Below are positions 54,815-63,796 of a stretch of 64,000 nt of DNA, one piece after another. The stretch comes from Microcella alkaliphila (GTDB lineage: Bacteria; Actinomycetota; Actinomycetes; Actinomycetales; Microbacteriaceae): NCBI RefSeq assembly GCF_002355395.1, contig NZ_AP017315.1, forward strand, positions 1,488,001 to 1,552,000. The letters run 5' to 3'. Position 1 is the stretch's first letter, and each line of letters opens with the position of its first letter. Position numbers and translations under genes: made by a program. The notes beneath the pieces are model-generated. The model ran no database searches. It had not been told where the DNA came from and saw nothing but the letters and a program-made list of their open reading frames with translations.

Positions 54815-56143
54815 ATGGCCGCCGACGAGACCCTCAGCGACACCGCCCGGATCGCCCGCGACCTCATTCGTTTCGACACGACGAACTGGGGTGAGGGCCG
54901 CAGTCGCGGCGAGACGGAGGCGGCCGAATACGTCGGTGCGATCCTCGAATCGCTCGGCCTCAGCATCGAATACGTCGACGCCGCCGATCGTCGCACCAGC
55001 GTCATCGCGAAGGTCGCCGGCTCCTACGCGAACCCGGTCGACACGAGCCGCTCCGAGCGCCCCGGGCTCGTCGTGCACGGCCACCTCGACGTCGTTCCCG
55101 CCGACCCGGCGAACTGGAGCGTCGACCCGTTCGGCGGCGAGATCCGCGATGGGCTCTTGTGGGGTCGCGGCGCGGTCGACATGAAGAACATGGATGCGAT
55201 GATCCTGACCGCGCTCACCGAGATTCTCGAGGGCGGTCGCCAGCCGAATCGCGACCTGACGATCGCGTTCTTCTCCGACGAGGAGAACGGCGGCGTCTAT
55301 GGCTCGCATCACCTGGTCACGCATCGCCCCGAATTGTTCGCCGGCGCGACGGAAGCCATCAGCGAGGTGGGCGGCTACTCCGTCGAGATCGGCGGCAAGC
55401 GCGCCTACCTGCTGCAGACGGGGGAGAAGGCGCTCATCTGGATCCGCTTGCGCGCTCGCGGGGTCGCCGCCCACGGATCCCGCGTCATCCCGAACAATGC
55501 GGTCACGAAGCTTGCCGAGGCGGTTGTCGCGCTCGGCCGCGAAGAGTGGCCGCTGCACCTCACCGACACCACGTCTCAACTGCTCGGCGAAGTCGCACGC
55601 CTGCTCAACGCGGACCTCGAGACCACGGGCCCTGATGAGTTGCTGCTGCGTACGGGCACGGCCGCCGGTTTCCTCACGGCGACCCTCCGCACGACGAGCA
55701 ACCCCACGCTGCTCGCGGCCGGCTACAAGCACAACGTGATCCCCGACGCGGCCGAGGCGCTCATCGACATCCGCACCCTGCCGGGCGACGAAGACGCCGT
55801 GCTCGACAGGGTGCGAGAACTCATCGGCGACGACATCGAGCTCGAGATCGTCGTGCAAGACGTCGGGCTCGAAAACCCCTTCTCGGGCCCCATCGTCGAC
55901 GCCATGGTCGGCACGCTCAAGGCCCACGACCCCGAGGCTGAGGTGCTGCCGTACCTGTTGAGCGGCGGCACCGACAACAAGGCGCTCAGCGAGCTCGGCA
56001 TCACCGGATACGGCTTCGCCCCGCTGCGCCTCACGCCCGAGCTCGACTTTCCCGCTATGTTCCACGGGGTCGACGAGCGCGTTCCGCTCGCCGCCCTCGA
56101 CTTCGGCCACCGCGCGCTGACCGACTTCCTCCTCACCTACTAG
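54815..56143 (+). CDS. M20-family metallopeptidase
   Basis: A 442-residue M20/M25/M40 amidohydrolase-like enzyme. Zinc ligands and catalytic residues are visible: LVVHGHLDVVP (His and Asp), GRGAVDMKN (bridging Asp), FSDEENGG (catalytic and ligand Glu), and a C-terminal GGTDNKAL segment (His usual here is replaced by Asn-Lys context, but FHGVDERVP supplies the last ligand). Dipeptidase or deacylase substrate unknown. ATG 54815 chosen; GTG 54806 is also in frame. Confidence 0.88.
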   Translation: MAADETLSDTARIARDLIRFDTTNWGEGRSRGETEAAEYVGAILESLGLSIEYVDAADRRTSVIAKVAGSYANPVDTSRSERPGLVVHGHLDVVPADPANWSVDPFGGEIRDGLLWGRGAVDMKNMDAMILTALTEILEGGRQPNRDLTIAFFSDEENGGVYGSHHLVTHRPELFAGATEAISEVGGYSVEIGGKRAYLLQTGEKALIWIRLRARGVAAHGSRVIPNNAVTKLAEAVVALGREEWPLHLTDTTSQLLGEVARLLNADLETTGPDELLLRTGTAAGFLTATLRTTSNPTLLAAGYKHNVIPDAAEALIDIRTLPGDEDAVLDRVRELIGDDIELEIVVQDVGLENPFSGPIVDAMVGTLKAHDPEAEVLPYLLSGGTDNKALSELGITGYGFAPLRLTPELDFPAMFHGVDERVPLAALDFGHRALTDFLLTY

Positions 56144-56161
56144 AAAGCGATTCCCGATCCC

Positions 56162-57007
56162 GTGAGCACCAGTACGTACGTCGACGCGATCATCCTGGGC
56201 GTCGTTCAGGGCATCACCGAATTCCTGCCGATCTCCTCCAGCGCGCACCTGCGCATCGTCGGCGAATTCCTGCCCGCCGCGACCGACCCTGGCGCGACCT
56301 TCACCGCGATCACGCAGATCGGTACGGAGCTTGCCGTCGTGCTGTTCTTCTGGCGCGACATCACGCGCATCCTCAGCCGCTGGTTCGCGCACGTGTTCCG
56401 TCGCGGGGTTCCCGCGAGCGACCCCGACGTGCGCATGGGCTGGCTGATCATCATCGGCTCCGTGCCGATCGCCGTGGCCGGCTACTTCGGGCAGGAGTAC
56501 ATTCGCGACACCTTCCGCTCGCTGTGGCTCGTCGCGATCTTTCTGATCGGCTTCGGCCTGCTGCTCGGCCTGGCAGACTATCTCGGCCGACGCACGCGCG
56601 AGCTGAACGACCTCACGTACCCGCACGGCCTCTACTACGGCCTCGCGCAGATGCTGGCGCTCGTGCCGGGCGTCTCGCGTTCGGGCGCCACGACGACCAT
56701 GGGTCTCGCGCTCGGCTACACCCGGCCCGCCGCCGCCCGCTACGCCTTCCTCCTCGCGATCCCGGCCGTCTTCGGCTCAGGGTTCTACGAGCTGCGCACG
56801 GCACTGATCGACCCGACAACGACCGGCCCCTTCGGCTGGGGAGAGACGCTCGTCGCCACCGGCATCGCCTTCGTCATCGCCCTCGTCGTCATCGCGGGGC
56901 TCATGGCCTACATCTCGAAGCGCTCGTTCCTGCCATTCGTGATCTATCGCGTGCTGCTCGGCTCGACGATCCTGATCCTGCTCTCGACGGGCGTGCTCGA
57001 AGGCTGA
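56162..57007 (+). CDS. uppP: Undecaprenyl-diphosphatase UppP (BacA)
   Basis: Membrane phosphatase that recycles undecaprenyl diphosphate for peptidoglycan synthesis and contributes to bacitracin resistance. The 281-residue protein has QGITEFLPISSSAHLRI (catalytic Glu and Ser-rich loop) and PGVSRSGATTTMGLALG with the conserved Arg, with about eight helices. GTG start 18 bases after the M20 gene. Confidence 0.96.
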   Translation: MSTSTYVDAIILGVVQGITEFLPISSSAHLRIVGEFLPAATDPGATFTAITQIGTELAVVLFFWRDITRILSRWFAHVFRRGVPASDPDVRMGWLIIIGSVPIAVAGYFGQEYIRDTFRSLWLVAIFLIGFGLLLGLADYLGRRTRELNDLTYPHGLYYGLAQMLALVPGVSRSGATTTMGLALGYTRPAAARYAFLLAIPAVFGSGFYELRTALIDPTTTGPFGWGETLVATGIAFVIALVVIAGLMAYISKRSFLPFVIYRVLLGSTILILLSTGVLEG

Positions 57008-57016
57008 TCCGACGCG

Positions 57017-57943
57017 CTACTCGTCGCGGCGCACGTCTCCGCCGGGCTCGTCGTCGTCGTGCTTGCGCAGGTAGCGCTCGAATTCTTGCGCGATGGCCTC
57101 GCCACTCGCCTCGGGAGCCTCGACGGCATCCCGCGCTTTTTCGAGCTGCGCGATGTAGCCGCGCATCTCGTCGTCCTCCTCGGCGAGCGCGTCGATGCCC
57201 TCCTCCCAGGTGCGGGCTTCATCGAGCAGTTCGCCGCGCGGAATCGTCACGTCGACCAGCTCCTCCAGCCGATCGAGCAGCGCGAGCGTGGCCTTCGGCG
57301 AGGGTGCGTTGTGCACGTAGTGGGGCACGGATGCCCACAGCGAGACCGTCGGAATGCCCACCTCCTCAGCGGCCTCCACGATGACGCTGAGGATGCCCAC
57401 GGGGCCCTCGTAGCTCGACCGCTCGAGCCCGAGTTCGTCGCGCACCTCGGCGTTCTCGCTCGTGGCGGTCACGGCGATCGGGCGCGTGTGCGGGACGTCG
57501 GCGAGCAGCGCCCCCAGCAGAATGATGCCGGTCACGTCGGCGGTGAGTGCCTGGTCAACGGTCTCGGTCGCGAACGTGCGCCACCCGCGCGAGGGTTCCG
57601 TGCCGAGCAGCAGGTAGATGTTGTCGTGGTTCATCCCGCTCACCGCGAGCGGGTCATCGGACGGTGCGGCGGATGCGCGAGGCAAACCGTCATCGACCGC
57701 CGGTCCGAACAGGGTCACCCCGGGCCATCGCAGCCGGCGCCGGCCGTCGTCGTCCGTCTCGATCATCGGCCGATTCAGCTGGAAGTCGTAGTAGTCCTCC
57801 GGGTCGATGTCGGCGATGGGGACGACGTCGAGCACATCCTTCAGCGCGCGCACCGCGCCGCTCGCGGCCTCCCCGGCGTCGTTCCAGCCTTCAAAGGCCA
57901 CGACAAGGAGACGTCCTCCGCGAAAAAGATCCGTGTGCGCCAC
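57017..57943 (-). CDS. PAC2-family protein
   Basis: A 308-residue PAC2 (proteasome assembly chaperone 2-like) protein, common in Actinobacteria. It starts LLVVAFEGWNDAGEAASGAV, then the conserved DIDPEDYYDFQLNRP segment, FLLGTEPSRGWRTF-type loop, and YEGPVGILSV. A helical Glu/Arg-rich C-terminal region follows. Function unknown; no proteasome genes are in the window. Convergent with uppP, 9 bases apart. Confidence 0.9.
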   Translation of the reverse strand: MAHTDLFRGGRLLVVAFEGWNDAGEAASGAVRALKDVLDVVPIADIDPEDYYDFQLNRPMIETDDDGRRRLRWPGVTLFGPAVDDGLPRASAAPSDDPLAVSGMNHDNIYLLLGTEPSRGWRTFATETVDQALTADVTGIILLGALLADVPHTRPIAVTATSENAEVRDELGLERSSYEGPVGILSVIVEAAEEVGIPTVSLWASVPHYVHNAPSPKATLALLDRLEELVDVTIPRGELLDEARTWEEGIDALAEEDDEMRGYIAQLEKARDAVEAPEASGEAIAQEFERYLRKHDDDEPGGDVRRDE

Positions 57944-58005
57944 GCGCCCTCATTTCCCTTGGGCTCCGGATGCTCACCGGAGCGTCCCCCAGGATAGAAC
58001 GCAAC

Positions 58006-58011
58006 TAGACT
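58006..58011 (+). promoter_or_regulatory. -10 box of a probably leaderless HAD/trmI transcript
   Basis: TAGACT ends 8 bases before GTG 58020, with no ribosome site between. Confidence 0.45.
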
Positions 58012-58019
58012 CGTGCGTC

Positions 58020-58727
58020 GTGACCAGCGCCAGCCAGCCCTTCGACCGTCCCGCCGCCGTGCTGTGGGATATGGACGGCACCATTGTCGACACCGAGCCG
58101 TATTGGATGGCCGCGGAGGTCGCCCTCGTCGAGTCCTTTGGCGGCTCCTGGTCGACCGAGGACGCCATGCAGCTCGTCGGCTCTGGCCTCGAAAACTCGG
58201 CGGTGATCCTGCAGCGCGCGGGTGTTGACCTCGAGGTGCAGCAGATCATTGACCGCCTGACCGACGAGGTGCTGACGCAGATCGACGTTGCGGTTCCCTG
58301 GCGACCGGGCGCCCGCGAACTGATTGAGCGCCTGCGCGACACGGGCATCCCGATCGCGCTCGTGACGATGTCGATGCGACGCATGGCGCTTCGCGTCGCC
58401 GACGCCATCGGGCCCGGCACCTTCGACGTGGTGATCGGCGGCGACGACGTGGAGCACGAGAAGCCCCACCCCGAGCCGTATCTGACCGCAGCCGAGCGGC
58501 TCGGCGTCGAGATCAGCCACTGTGTCGCGATTGAAGACTCGCAGTTCGGGCTCGCCTCGGCTATCAGTTCCGGCGCCGCCGCGATCGGCGCCCCGCTGCA
58601 CCTGGCGCTTCAGGAGGGGCCGACGCACGTGCTGTGGCCGAGCCTAGAGGGGCGCACCATCGCCGATCTCACCGCCGTGTTGAACGCTCACCACGGATTC
58701 CGCCCGGCCGCGGAGGGGCACCGATGA
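58020..58727 (+). CDS. HAD-family phosphatase (beta-phosphoglucomutase-like)
   Basis: A 235-residue HAD IA phosphatase. Motif I is LWDMDGTIVDTEPYW, motif II VTMSMRR (Thr/Ser), motif III KPHPEPYLTAAERLG (Lys), motif IV AIEDSQFGLASA. The four-helix cap lies between I and II. Substrate unknown. GTG 58020; overlaps trmI by ATGA. Confidence 0.9.
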   Translation: MTSASQPFDRPAAVLWDMDGTIVDTEPYWMAAEVALVESFGGSWSTEDAMQLVGSGLENSAVILQRAGVDLEVQQIIDRLTDEVLTQIDVAVPWRPGARELIERLRDTGIPIALVTMSMRRMALRVADAIGPGTFDVVIGGDDVEHEKPHPEPYLTAAERLGVEISHCVAIEDSQFGLASAISSGAAAIGAPLHLALQEGPTHVLWPSLEGRTIADLTAVLNAHHGFRPAAEGHR

Positions 58728-59710
58728 GCGCCGCACGGCGTCGCGGGCCGTTCCGGGTTGGCGACCAGGTGCAGCTCACCGACCCGAAGGGGCGCCTCAA
58801 CACGGTCACCCTGCAACCGGGAGGCTCGTTCCACTCGCATCGCGGTGCCCTCGCCCACGAGGACCTGATCGGGCTACCCGACGGAAGCGTGGTCGAAAAC
58901 TCTGCCGGTGTCGCCTACCTGGCGCTCCGCCCTCTGCTGACCGACTTCGTCATGTCGATGCCGCGCGGCGCGGCGATCATCTACCCGAAGGATGCGGCCC
59001 AGATTCTCGGCGCCGCCGACATCTTCCCGGGCGCGCGTGTAATCGAAGCGGGCGTCGGCTCGGGGGCTCTATCGACGTGGCTGCTGCGCGCGATCGGCCC
59101 CGAGGGGCACCTGTTCTCGTTCGAGCGCCGCGAGGAGTTCGCCGACATCGCCCGCGGCAACGTCGAGACCTTCATGGGCGGCCGGGTCGACAACTGGAGC
59201 ATCACCCTCGGCGACCTTCAAGAGCAGCTGCCCACCGTGGTGGACGCGGGAAGTGCCGACCGCGCTGTGCTCGACATGCTCGCGCCCTGGGAGTGTCTGG
59301 ACTCCGTCGCCGACGCGCTTGTGCCCGGGGGAGTCGTGCTGTGCTACGTCGCGACCGTCACGCAGCTGTCGCGCGTCGCCGAAGCCATGCGCGATCTCGG
59401 CCGGTTCACCGAGCCGCTCGCCAACGAGACGATGGTGCGCGGCTGGCACCTCGATGGCCTTGCTGTCCGCCCCGACCACCGCATGGTTGCCCACACCGGC
59501 TTCCTCATCACGGCGCGCCGCCTCGCCGACGGATCACCCACGTTCTCCAAGGCCCGTCGCGGCTCCAAGACCGAGGCGAGCGACGAGGACGTCGAGCTCT
59601 GGACGCCGGGCGCGGTCGGCGAACGTCAGGCGAGCGCGAAGCGGCTGCGAAAAGCCGCGCGGCAGGCGCAGTCGACCGCGAAGCGGTCAGCCGACGGCGC
59701 ACTAGAGTGA
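58724..59710 (+). CDS. trmI: tRNA (adenine-N1)-methyltransferase TrmI
   Basis: A 328-residue class I SAM methyltransferase that makes m1A58 in tRNA. It has the N-terminal beta domain (RVGDQVQLTDPKGRLNTVTL, with SFHSHRGALAHEDLIG), the SAM motif EAGVGSGALSTWLLRAIG near residue 110, and DMLAPWECLDS. A basic Ala/Lys tail follows. Actinobacterial trmI commonly lies just upstream of the proteasome locus; here FKBP and pafB follow instead. ATG 58724 (MSAARRRGPFRV). Confidence 0.94.
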   Translation: MSAARRRGPFRVGDQVQLTDPKGRLNTVTLQPGGSFHSHRGALAHEDLIGLPDGSVVENSAGVAYLALRPLLTDFVMSMPRGAAIIYPKDAAQILGAADIFPGARVIEAGVGSGALSTWLLRAIGPEGHLFSFERREEFADIARGNVETFMGGRVDNWSITLGDLQEQLPTVVDAGSADRAVLDMLAPWECLDSVADALVPGGVVLCYVATVTQLSRVAEAMRDLGRFTEPLANETMVRGWHLDGLAVRPDHRMVAHTGFLITARRLADGSPTFSKARRGSKTEASDEDVELWTPGAVGERQASAKRLRKAARQAQSTAKRSADGALE

Positions 59711-59739
59711 AGAACGCCCAACTCGACGAAAGAGGTCTC

Positions 59740-60714
59740 GTGCGCACTGTTCCCGCGCTCATCGTCTCGACGGCCCTGCTCGCCACGCTGACAGCGTGCG
59801 CGCCGCTGGGCGGTTCCGCCGCATGCGAGCCGGCCATCCCGAGCGGTGAATCGCCCACATTTGTGCGCGCCTCCGGGCCCGTGTCGAGCGCGCCGGACGT
59901 GAGCTTCCCGACCCCGCTGCGGACGCAGGGCGCCCAGCAGGCCGTGCTCGTGGAGGGGGAGGGTGACACGATCGCAGAAGGTCAGGTCGTCGACTTCCAG
60001 GTGAGCCTGTACTCCGGTGTCGACGGTGAACTCATCACCCAGAGCGCGTACGACGACACGAGCAGCCCGTTGCGCCGGACGGCTGGCGCTGACATGGACA
60101 TCCTCGCCGAGGTCGTGCAGTGCGCTCAGGTCGGCTCGCGTATTGCGGCGACCGGCACGATCGCCGACGTGTTCGGGGCCGGCACGCTCGACCCCGCCCT
60201 CGGGCTCGACGACAGTGACGCCGTCGTGCTCGTGCTCGACATCGAGGCGGCGTACCTCGGCCGCGCGACGGGCACCCCGCAGCTCGGCGCGAACGGCGTA
60301 CCCGCCGTGGTGACGGCCCCCGACGGGCGCCCCGGCGTGACGATTCCCAACCAGGACGCGCCCGACGAGCTGGTCGCCCACGTGTTGACGCGGGGAGGCG
60401 GCGCCGAGGTTGCCGCCGACGACAGCGTCGTCATGCACTACACCGGCCTCGTGTGGGAGACCGAGCGCGTGTTCGACTCGAGCTGGGAGCGCGGCGCACC
60501 CGCGACCTTCCCCGCGACGAGCTTCCTCGACGACCCCAATGGCATCGTTCCGGGTCTTGCCGAGGCTCTTGTCGGTCAGACGGTCGGCTCGCAGGTGGTC
60601 GTCGTGATCCCGCCGTCACTCGGCTACCCCTCGGGGCAGGCACCCGCGTCGATTCCGGAGGGCAGCACGATGGTGTTCGTCGTCGACGTTCTCGGCATTG
60701 AGGACCGCGGCTGA
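59740..60714 (+). CDS. FKBP-type peptidyl-prolyl isomerase lipoprotein
   Basis: A 324-residue exported lipoprotein. The signal peptide ends in LTAC (Cys near residue 20). The C-terminal third is an FKBP domain (VVMHYTGLVWETERVFDSSW, FLDDPNGIVPGLAEALVG, and IPPSLGYP); the middle holds a second, diverged FKBP-like half (VDFQVSLYSG, LAEVVQCAQVGSR). It probably folds exported proteins; TatAC genes follow downstream. GTG 59740 has AAAGAGG upstream. Confidence 0.9.
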   Translation: MRTVPALIVSTALLATLTACAPLGGSAACEPAIPSGESPTFVRASGPVSSAPDVSFPTPLRTQGAQQAVLVEGEGDTIAEGQVVDFQVSLYSGVDGELITQSAYDDTSSPLRRTAGADMDILAEVVQCAQVGSRIAATGTIADVFGAGTLDPALGLDDSDAVVLVLDIEAAYLGRATGTPQLGANGVPAVVTAPDGRPGVTIPNQDAPDELVAHVLTRGGGAEVAADDSVVMHYTGLVWETERVFDSSWERGAPATFPATSFLDDPNGIVPGLAEALVGQTVGSQVVVVIPPSLGYPSGQAPASIPEGSTMVFVVDVLGIEDRG

Positions 60715-60729
60715 GCAGCCATCGCGTTC

Positions 60730-60735
60730 TAGGAT
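60730..60735 (+). promoter_or_regulatory. -10 box of a probably leaderless pafB transcript
   Basis: TAGGAT ends 7 bases before GTG 60743. Confidence 0.45.
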
Positions 60736-60742
60736 GGCGAGC

Positions 60743-61735
60743 GTGACCGCTGATGCCTCCGGCCGCCGCGTCTCAGCCGAAGAGCGGCAGTTCAGTCTCG
60801 TGCTCGCGCTCATCGCGACCGAGACGGGGCTCACCAAGACCCAGATCCTGTCGACCGTCGAGGGCTACAGCGCACGGTTTGTGCCCGGCGGGGACAATGC
60901 GAGCCTCGAGCGGCAGTTCGAGCGGGACAAGGATGACCTGCGCGAGCTCGGCATCCCGCTCGAGACGTTCGACCAGCCGGGCGCCGACGGCGACACGAAG
61001 CTGCAACGCTATCGAGTATCGCGGGCCGAGTACCCCCTTCCCGACGACATCACGTTCAGTTCGGAAGAGCTCGCACTGTTGGGGCTCGCCGGGCAGGTCT
61101 GGCGAGAGGGCTCGCTGAGTGACGATTCTCGCCGCGCCCTCACGAAGCTGCGCGGCCTCGGCGTCGCGGTCGGCGCCACCGTCATCGGGGTCGCCCCGAC
61201 ACTGCGCGCGCACGACCGGGCGCACGCGCCGCTCACCCTCGCGATCAGTCGGGGCCGTCAGGTCGAATTCCACTACCTGAAACCGGGGGATGCTCGACCC
61301 GAGCATCGGCGCGTGTCACCCCAGGCGCTCGTGCAGCACGAAGGACGCTGGCACCTGCAGGGCTTCGACGAGGGCAAGGGGGGCGAGCGAACCTTCCTCC
61401 TGCAGCGCATCGTGGGGGGCGTTCGCCTGCGCACGGACGTGGCGCGCGAGCCCGCCAGCGACGCCGCCGAGCGCGCCCTCGCCGACTTGCGCACGCTGTG
61501 GACGCAGCAGCGCGCGACCGTCTCCGTGACCCCCGGCAGCGAGGCCGACGTGGTTCTCCGCAATCGGGCTGGCACAGAGGTCGACGGCGACGTACTCGTG
61601 GTGCACACCACCGATTTCCAGTTGCTGGCTGACGAACTCGCCGGATTCGGCGACGAGGTGCAGGTCGTGAGCCCTCGGGTCCTGGTCGACGCGGTCCTCG
61701 ACCGGTGGATGCACGTGGCAGGCTCCCATGGCTGA
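60743..61735 (+). CDS. pafB: WYL-domain transcriptional regulator PafB
   Basis: A 330-residue regulator with N-terminal winged helix (RRVSAEERQFSLVLALIATE to STVEGY) and a WYL-like domain (QVEFHYLKP, GRWHLQGFDE, FLLQRI) plus C-terminal extension. PafB with PafC forms the activator of the LexA-independent DNA damage response in mycobacteria. I prefer GTG 60743; ATG 60734 would overlap the -10 box. Overlaps pafC by 8 bases. No pafA, pup, dop or proteasome genes lie between trmI and pafB. Confidence 0.9.
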   Translation: MTADASGRRVSAEERQFSLVLALIATETGLTKTQILSTVEGYSARFVPGGDNASLERQFERDKDDLRELGIPLETFDQPGADGDTKLQRYRVSRAEYPLPDDITFSSEELALLGLAGQVWREGSLSDDSRRALTKLRGLGVAVGATVIGVAPTLRAHDRAHAPLTLAISRGRQVEFHYLKPGDARPEHRRVSPQALVQHEGRWHLQGFDEGKGGERTFLLQRIVGGVRLRTDVAREPASDAAERALADLRTLWTQQRATVSVTPGSEADVVLRNRAGTEVDGDVLVVHTTDFQLLADELAGFGDEVQVVSPRVLVDAVLDRWMHVAGSHG

Positions 61736-62720
61736 CCGTCGCGACGCAGGCGGCACGAGCACCGACCGTCTCGCGTTCCTCCTCGCCCTCGTGCCGTACC
61801 TCATCGACCAGGTGAGCGTCTCGGTGGACGAGGCCGCCGACCACTTCGGTACGACGCCAGAGCGCATCCGACGCGCGGTTGAACTCATCGCGGTGAGCGG
61901 CGTGCCCGACGCCAGCGGCAGTGTGCTGCCGGGCTCCGGCATGTTCGACATCGACTGGGACCAGTTCGAGGAGCAGTCGATCATCCGCTTCCGCCAGGCG
62001 CCGCTCACCGAGCAGCCCCGGTTATCGGGTCGCGAAGCTGCGGCTCTCATCGCGGGGTTGCAGACCATCATGGCGCTGCCCGACTACGCCGAGCGCGACG
62101 ACCTCTGGGCGCTGCGCGAGAAGCTCGCGCGCGGCTCGGCCTCCGGCGTTGCTCCCGTCGCTGTCGCACCGGGCGACTCCAGCGAGACGCTGCAGGAGGT
62201 GCGGCGTGCTCAGTCCGCGGGTCTCCGGCTCGCGCTCGACTACGTGAGCGGCGACGGTGACCGCGAGGAACGTCTCGTCGATCCCATCCGTCTCGACTCG
62301 ATCGACGGGGTCTGGTACTTGCGCGCCTGGTGCCTGACGCGCGGTGCCGAGCGAACGTTCCGGGTCGACCGGATCGCGAACGTTCGATCCGCGGGCACGG
62401 CAGATGAGCATCCCGCGTCGACGGCGGACCCGGCGAGCCTGTTCAGTGGCGGGGCGGCGGGCGCCGTGCGTGTCGAGTTCGAACTGCACGAGGCGGCACT
62501 TCCGCTGGTCGCCGACTACCTACCCGACGACGTGCGCCCGGTCGACGGTGACCCAGGCCGCGTACGCGCCACGGTGGAGCTCTCGAACGTCACGAAGGTG
62601 GGGCGACTTGCGGCCCGGCTCGTCGGCGCTGGGCACATCGTCACGCCGGAGGCGGCGACGGAAGCCCGACACTGGGCCGAACGCGCCATTGCCGCACAGA
62701 ATCGCCGGTTAGACTCGTGA
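61728..62720 (+). CDS. pafC: WYL-domain transcriptional regulator PafC
   Basis: A 330-residue partner of PafB. It has an N-terminal winged helix (DRLAFLLALVPYLIDQ, DEAADHFGTTPERIRRAV), then a WYL-like domain (GLRLALDYVSG, GVWYLRAWCLTRGAERTFRVDRI), and the C-terminal extension. Overlaps pafB. Together they probably control DNA repair genes in response to single-stranded DNA, by homology. Confidence 0.9.
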   Translation: MADRRDAGGTSTDRLAFLLALVPYLIDQVSVSVDEAADHFGTTPERIRRAVELIAVSGVPDASGSVLPGSGMFDIDWDQFEEQSIIRFRQAPLTEQPRLSGREAAALIAGLQTIMALPDYAERDDLWALREKLARGSASGVAPVAVAPGDSSETLQEVRRAQSAGLRLALDYVSGDGDREERLVDPIRLDSIDGVWYLRAWCLTRGAERTFRVDRIANVRSAGTADEHPASTADPASLFSGGAAGAVRVEFELHEAALPLVADYLPDDVRPVDGDPGRVRATVELSNVTKVGRLAARLVGAGHIVTPEAATEARHWAERAIAAQNRRLDS

Positions 62721-62757
62721 CCACCTCGCACCCCCGCACACGAAGGACGTGAGCTGA

Positions 62758-62982
62758 ATGCCCCAACTCTCCGGCTGGACCGGCCTCATTCTGCTGTTGG
62801 TCATCCTGCTCCTCTTCGCCGCTCCGAAGCTTCCGCAGCTCGCCAAGAGCCTGGGCCAGTCCATGACGATCTTCAAGAAGGAAGTGAAGGCCGGCAAGGA
62901 CGCCGAGGCGGCAGAGCGCGATCAGACCGCCGAGAGCACCGACGCGGCGACCGACGGTCCCGACTCCGCCACCAGCAAGTAG
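62758..62982 (+). CDS. tatA: Twin-arginine translocase subunit TatA
   Basis: A 74-residue TatA with one N-terminal transmembrane helix (residues about 5-21), the FAAPKLPQLAKSLGQS amphipathic helix, and a charged acidic tail. It starts MPQLSGWTGL without the classic FGxxE but with APKLP. It is 4 bases before tatC. Confidence 0.94.
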   Translation: MPQLSGWTGLILLLVILLLFAAPKLPQLAKSLGQSMTIFKKEVKAGKDAEAAERDQTAESTDAATDGPDSATSK

Positions 62983-62986
62983 GGCG

Positions 62987-63796
62987 GTGAGCGACCGCCC
63001 GACGCGGTCCCGGAATCCCGAGGGCCGCATGACCCTCGGCCAGCACTTGGTCGAACTGCGCAAGCGCATCACGATCGCCGGTGTGGCGATCATCATCGCC
63101 GCGATTGGTGGCTGGTGGCTTGTCGACCCGATCTGGGCAGCGCTCAGCGAGCCGGTTCTGCGCATCGCGGAAGAGCAAGACCGGGATGCTTCACTCACGT
63201 ACGTCACGGTCGGCGAGGCGTTCGACACCCACCTCATCATTATGTTCTTGGTCGGAATCGTGGTGGCATCACCGGTGTGGCTCTACCAGCTCTGGGCCTT
63301 CATCGTGCCTGCGCTGCACAAGAACGAGAAGGGTTACGCCGTCGGATTCCTGGTCGCCGGCGCACCACTGTTCATCAGCGGCTGCGTCGCCGCATGGCTG
63401 GTGTTTCCGAACATCGTCACCCTGCTCACCGGGTTCGCCTTTAGTGACTCCGCGACACTTCTCCAAGCGCGCATCTATCTCGACTTCGCGGTGAAGTTCA
63501 TCCTCGCCATCGGGGTCGGATTCGTGCTCCCGCTCCTGCTGGTGCTGCTCAACTTCGCCCGCGTCGTCAGCGCCCAGGCGATGTTGAAGGCGTGGCGCTG
63601 GGCGATACTCGCGATCGCCACCTTCACGGCGCTCGCGACGCCCGCCGCTGACGTGCTCTCGATGGTGCTGTTGGCGATTCCGCTCGTCGGCCTGTACTTC
63701 GCCGCGTGCGCGGTGGCTGCCTTCAACGACCGTCGCATTGCCCGCAAGGAGGCGACGCTGGCCGACGAGTACGGACTAGCGTCTTCTGATGACTGA
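62987..63796 (+). CDS. tatC: Twin-arginine translocase subunit TatC
   Basis: A 269-residue TatC with six helices. Signatures are MTLGQHLVELRKRI (LxELRxR), SPVWLYQLWAFIVPALHKNEK, and LLLVLLNFARVV. With TatA it forms the export channel for folded proteins, for which Actinobacteria often lack TatB nearby. GTG start. Overlaps the next gene by 8 bases. Confidence 0.96.
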   Translation: MSDRPTRSRNPEGRMTLGQHLVELRKRITIAGVAIIIAAIGGWWLVDPIWAALSEPVLRIAEEQDRDASLTYVTVGEAFDTHLIIMFLVGIVVASPVWLYQLWAFIVPALHKNEKGYAVGFLVAGAPLFISGCVAAWLVFPNIVTLLTGFAFSDSATLLQARIYLDFAVKFILAIGVGFVLPLLLVLLNFARVVSAQAMLKAWRWAILAIATFTALATPAADVLSMVLLAIPLVGLYFAACAVAAFNDRRIARKEATLADEYGLASSDD

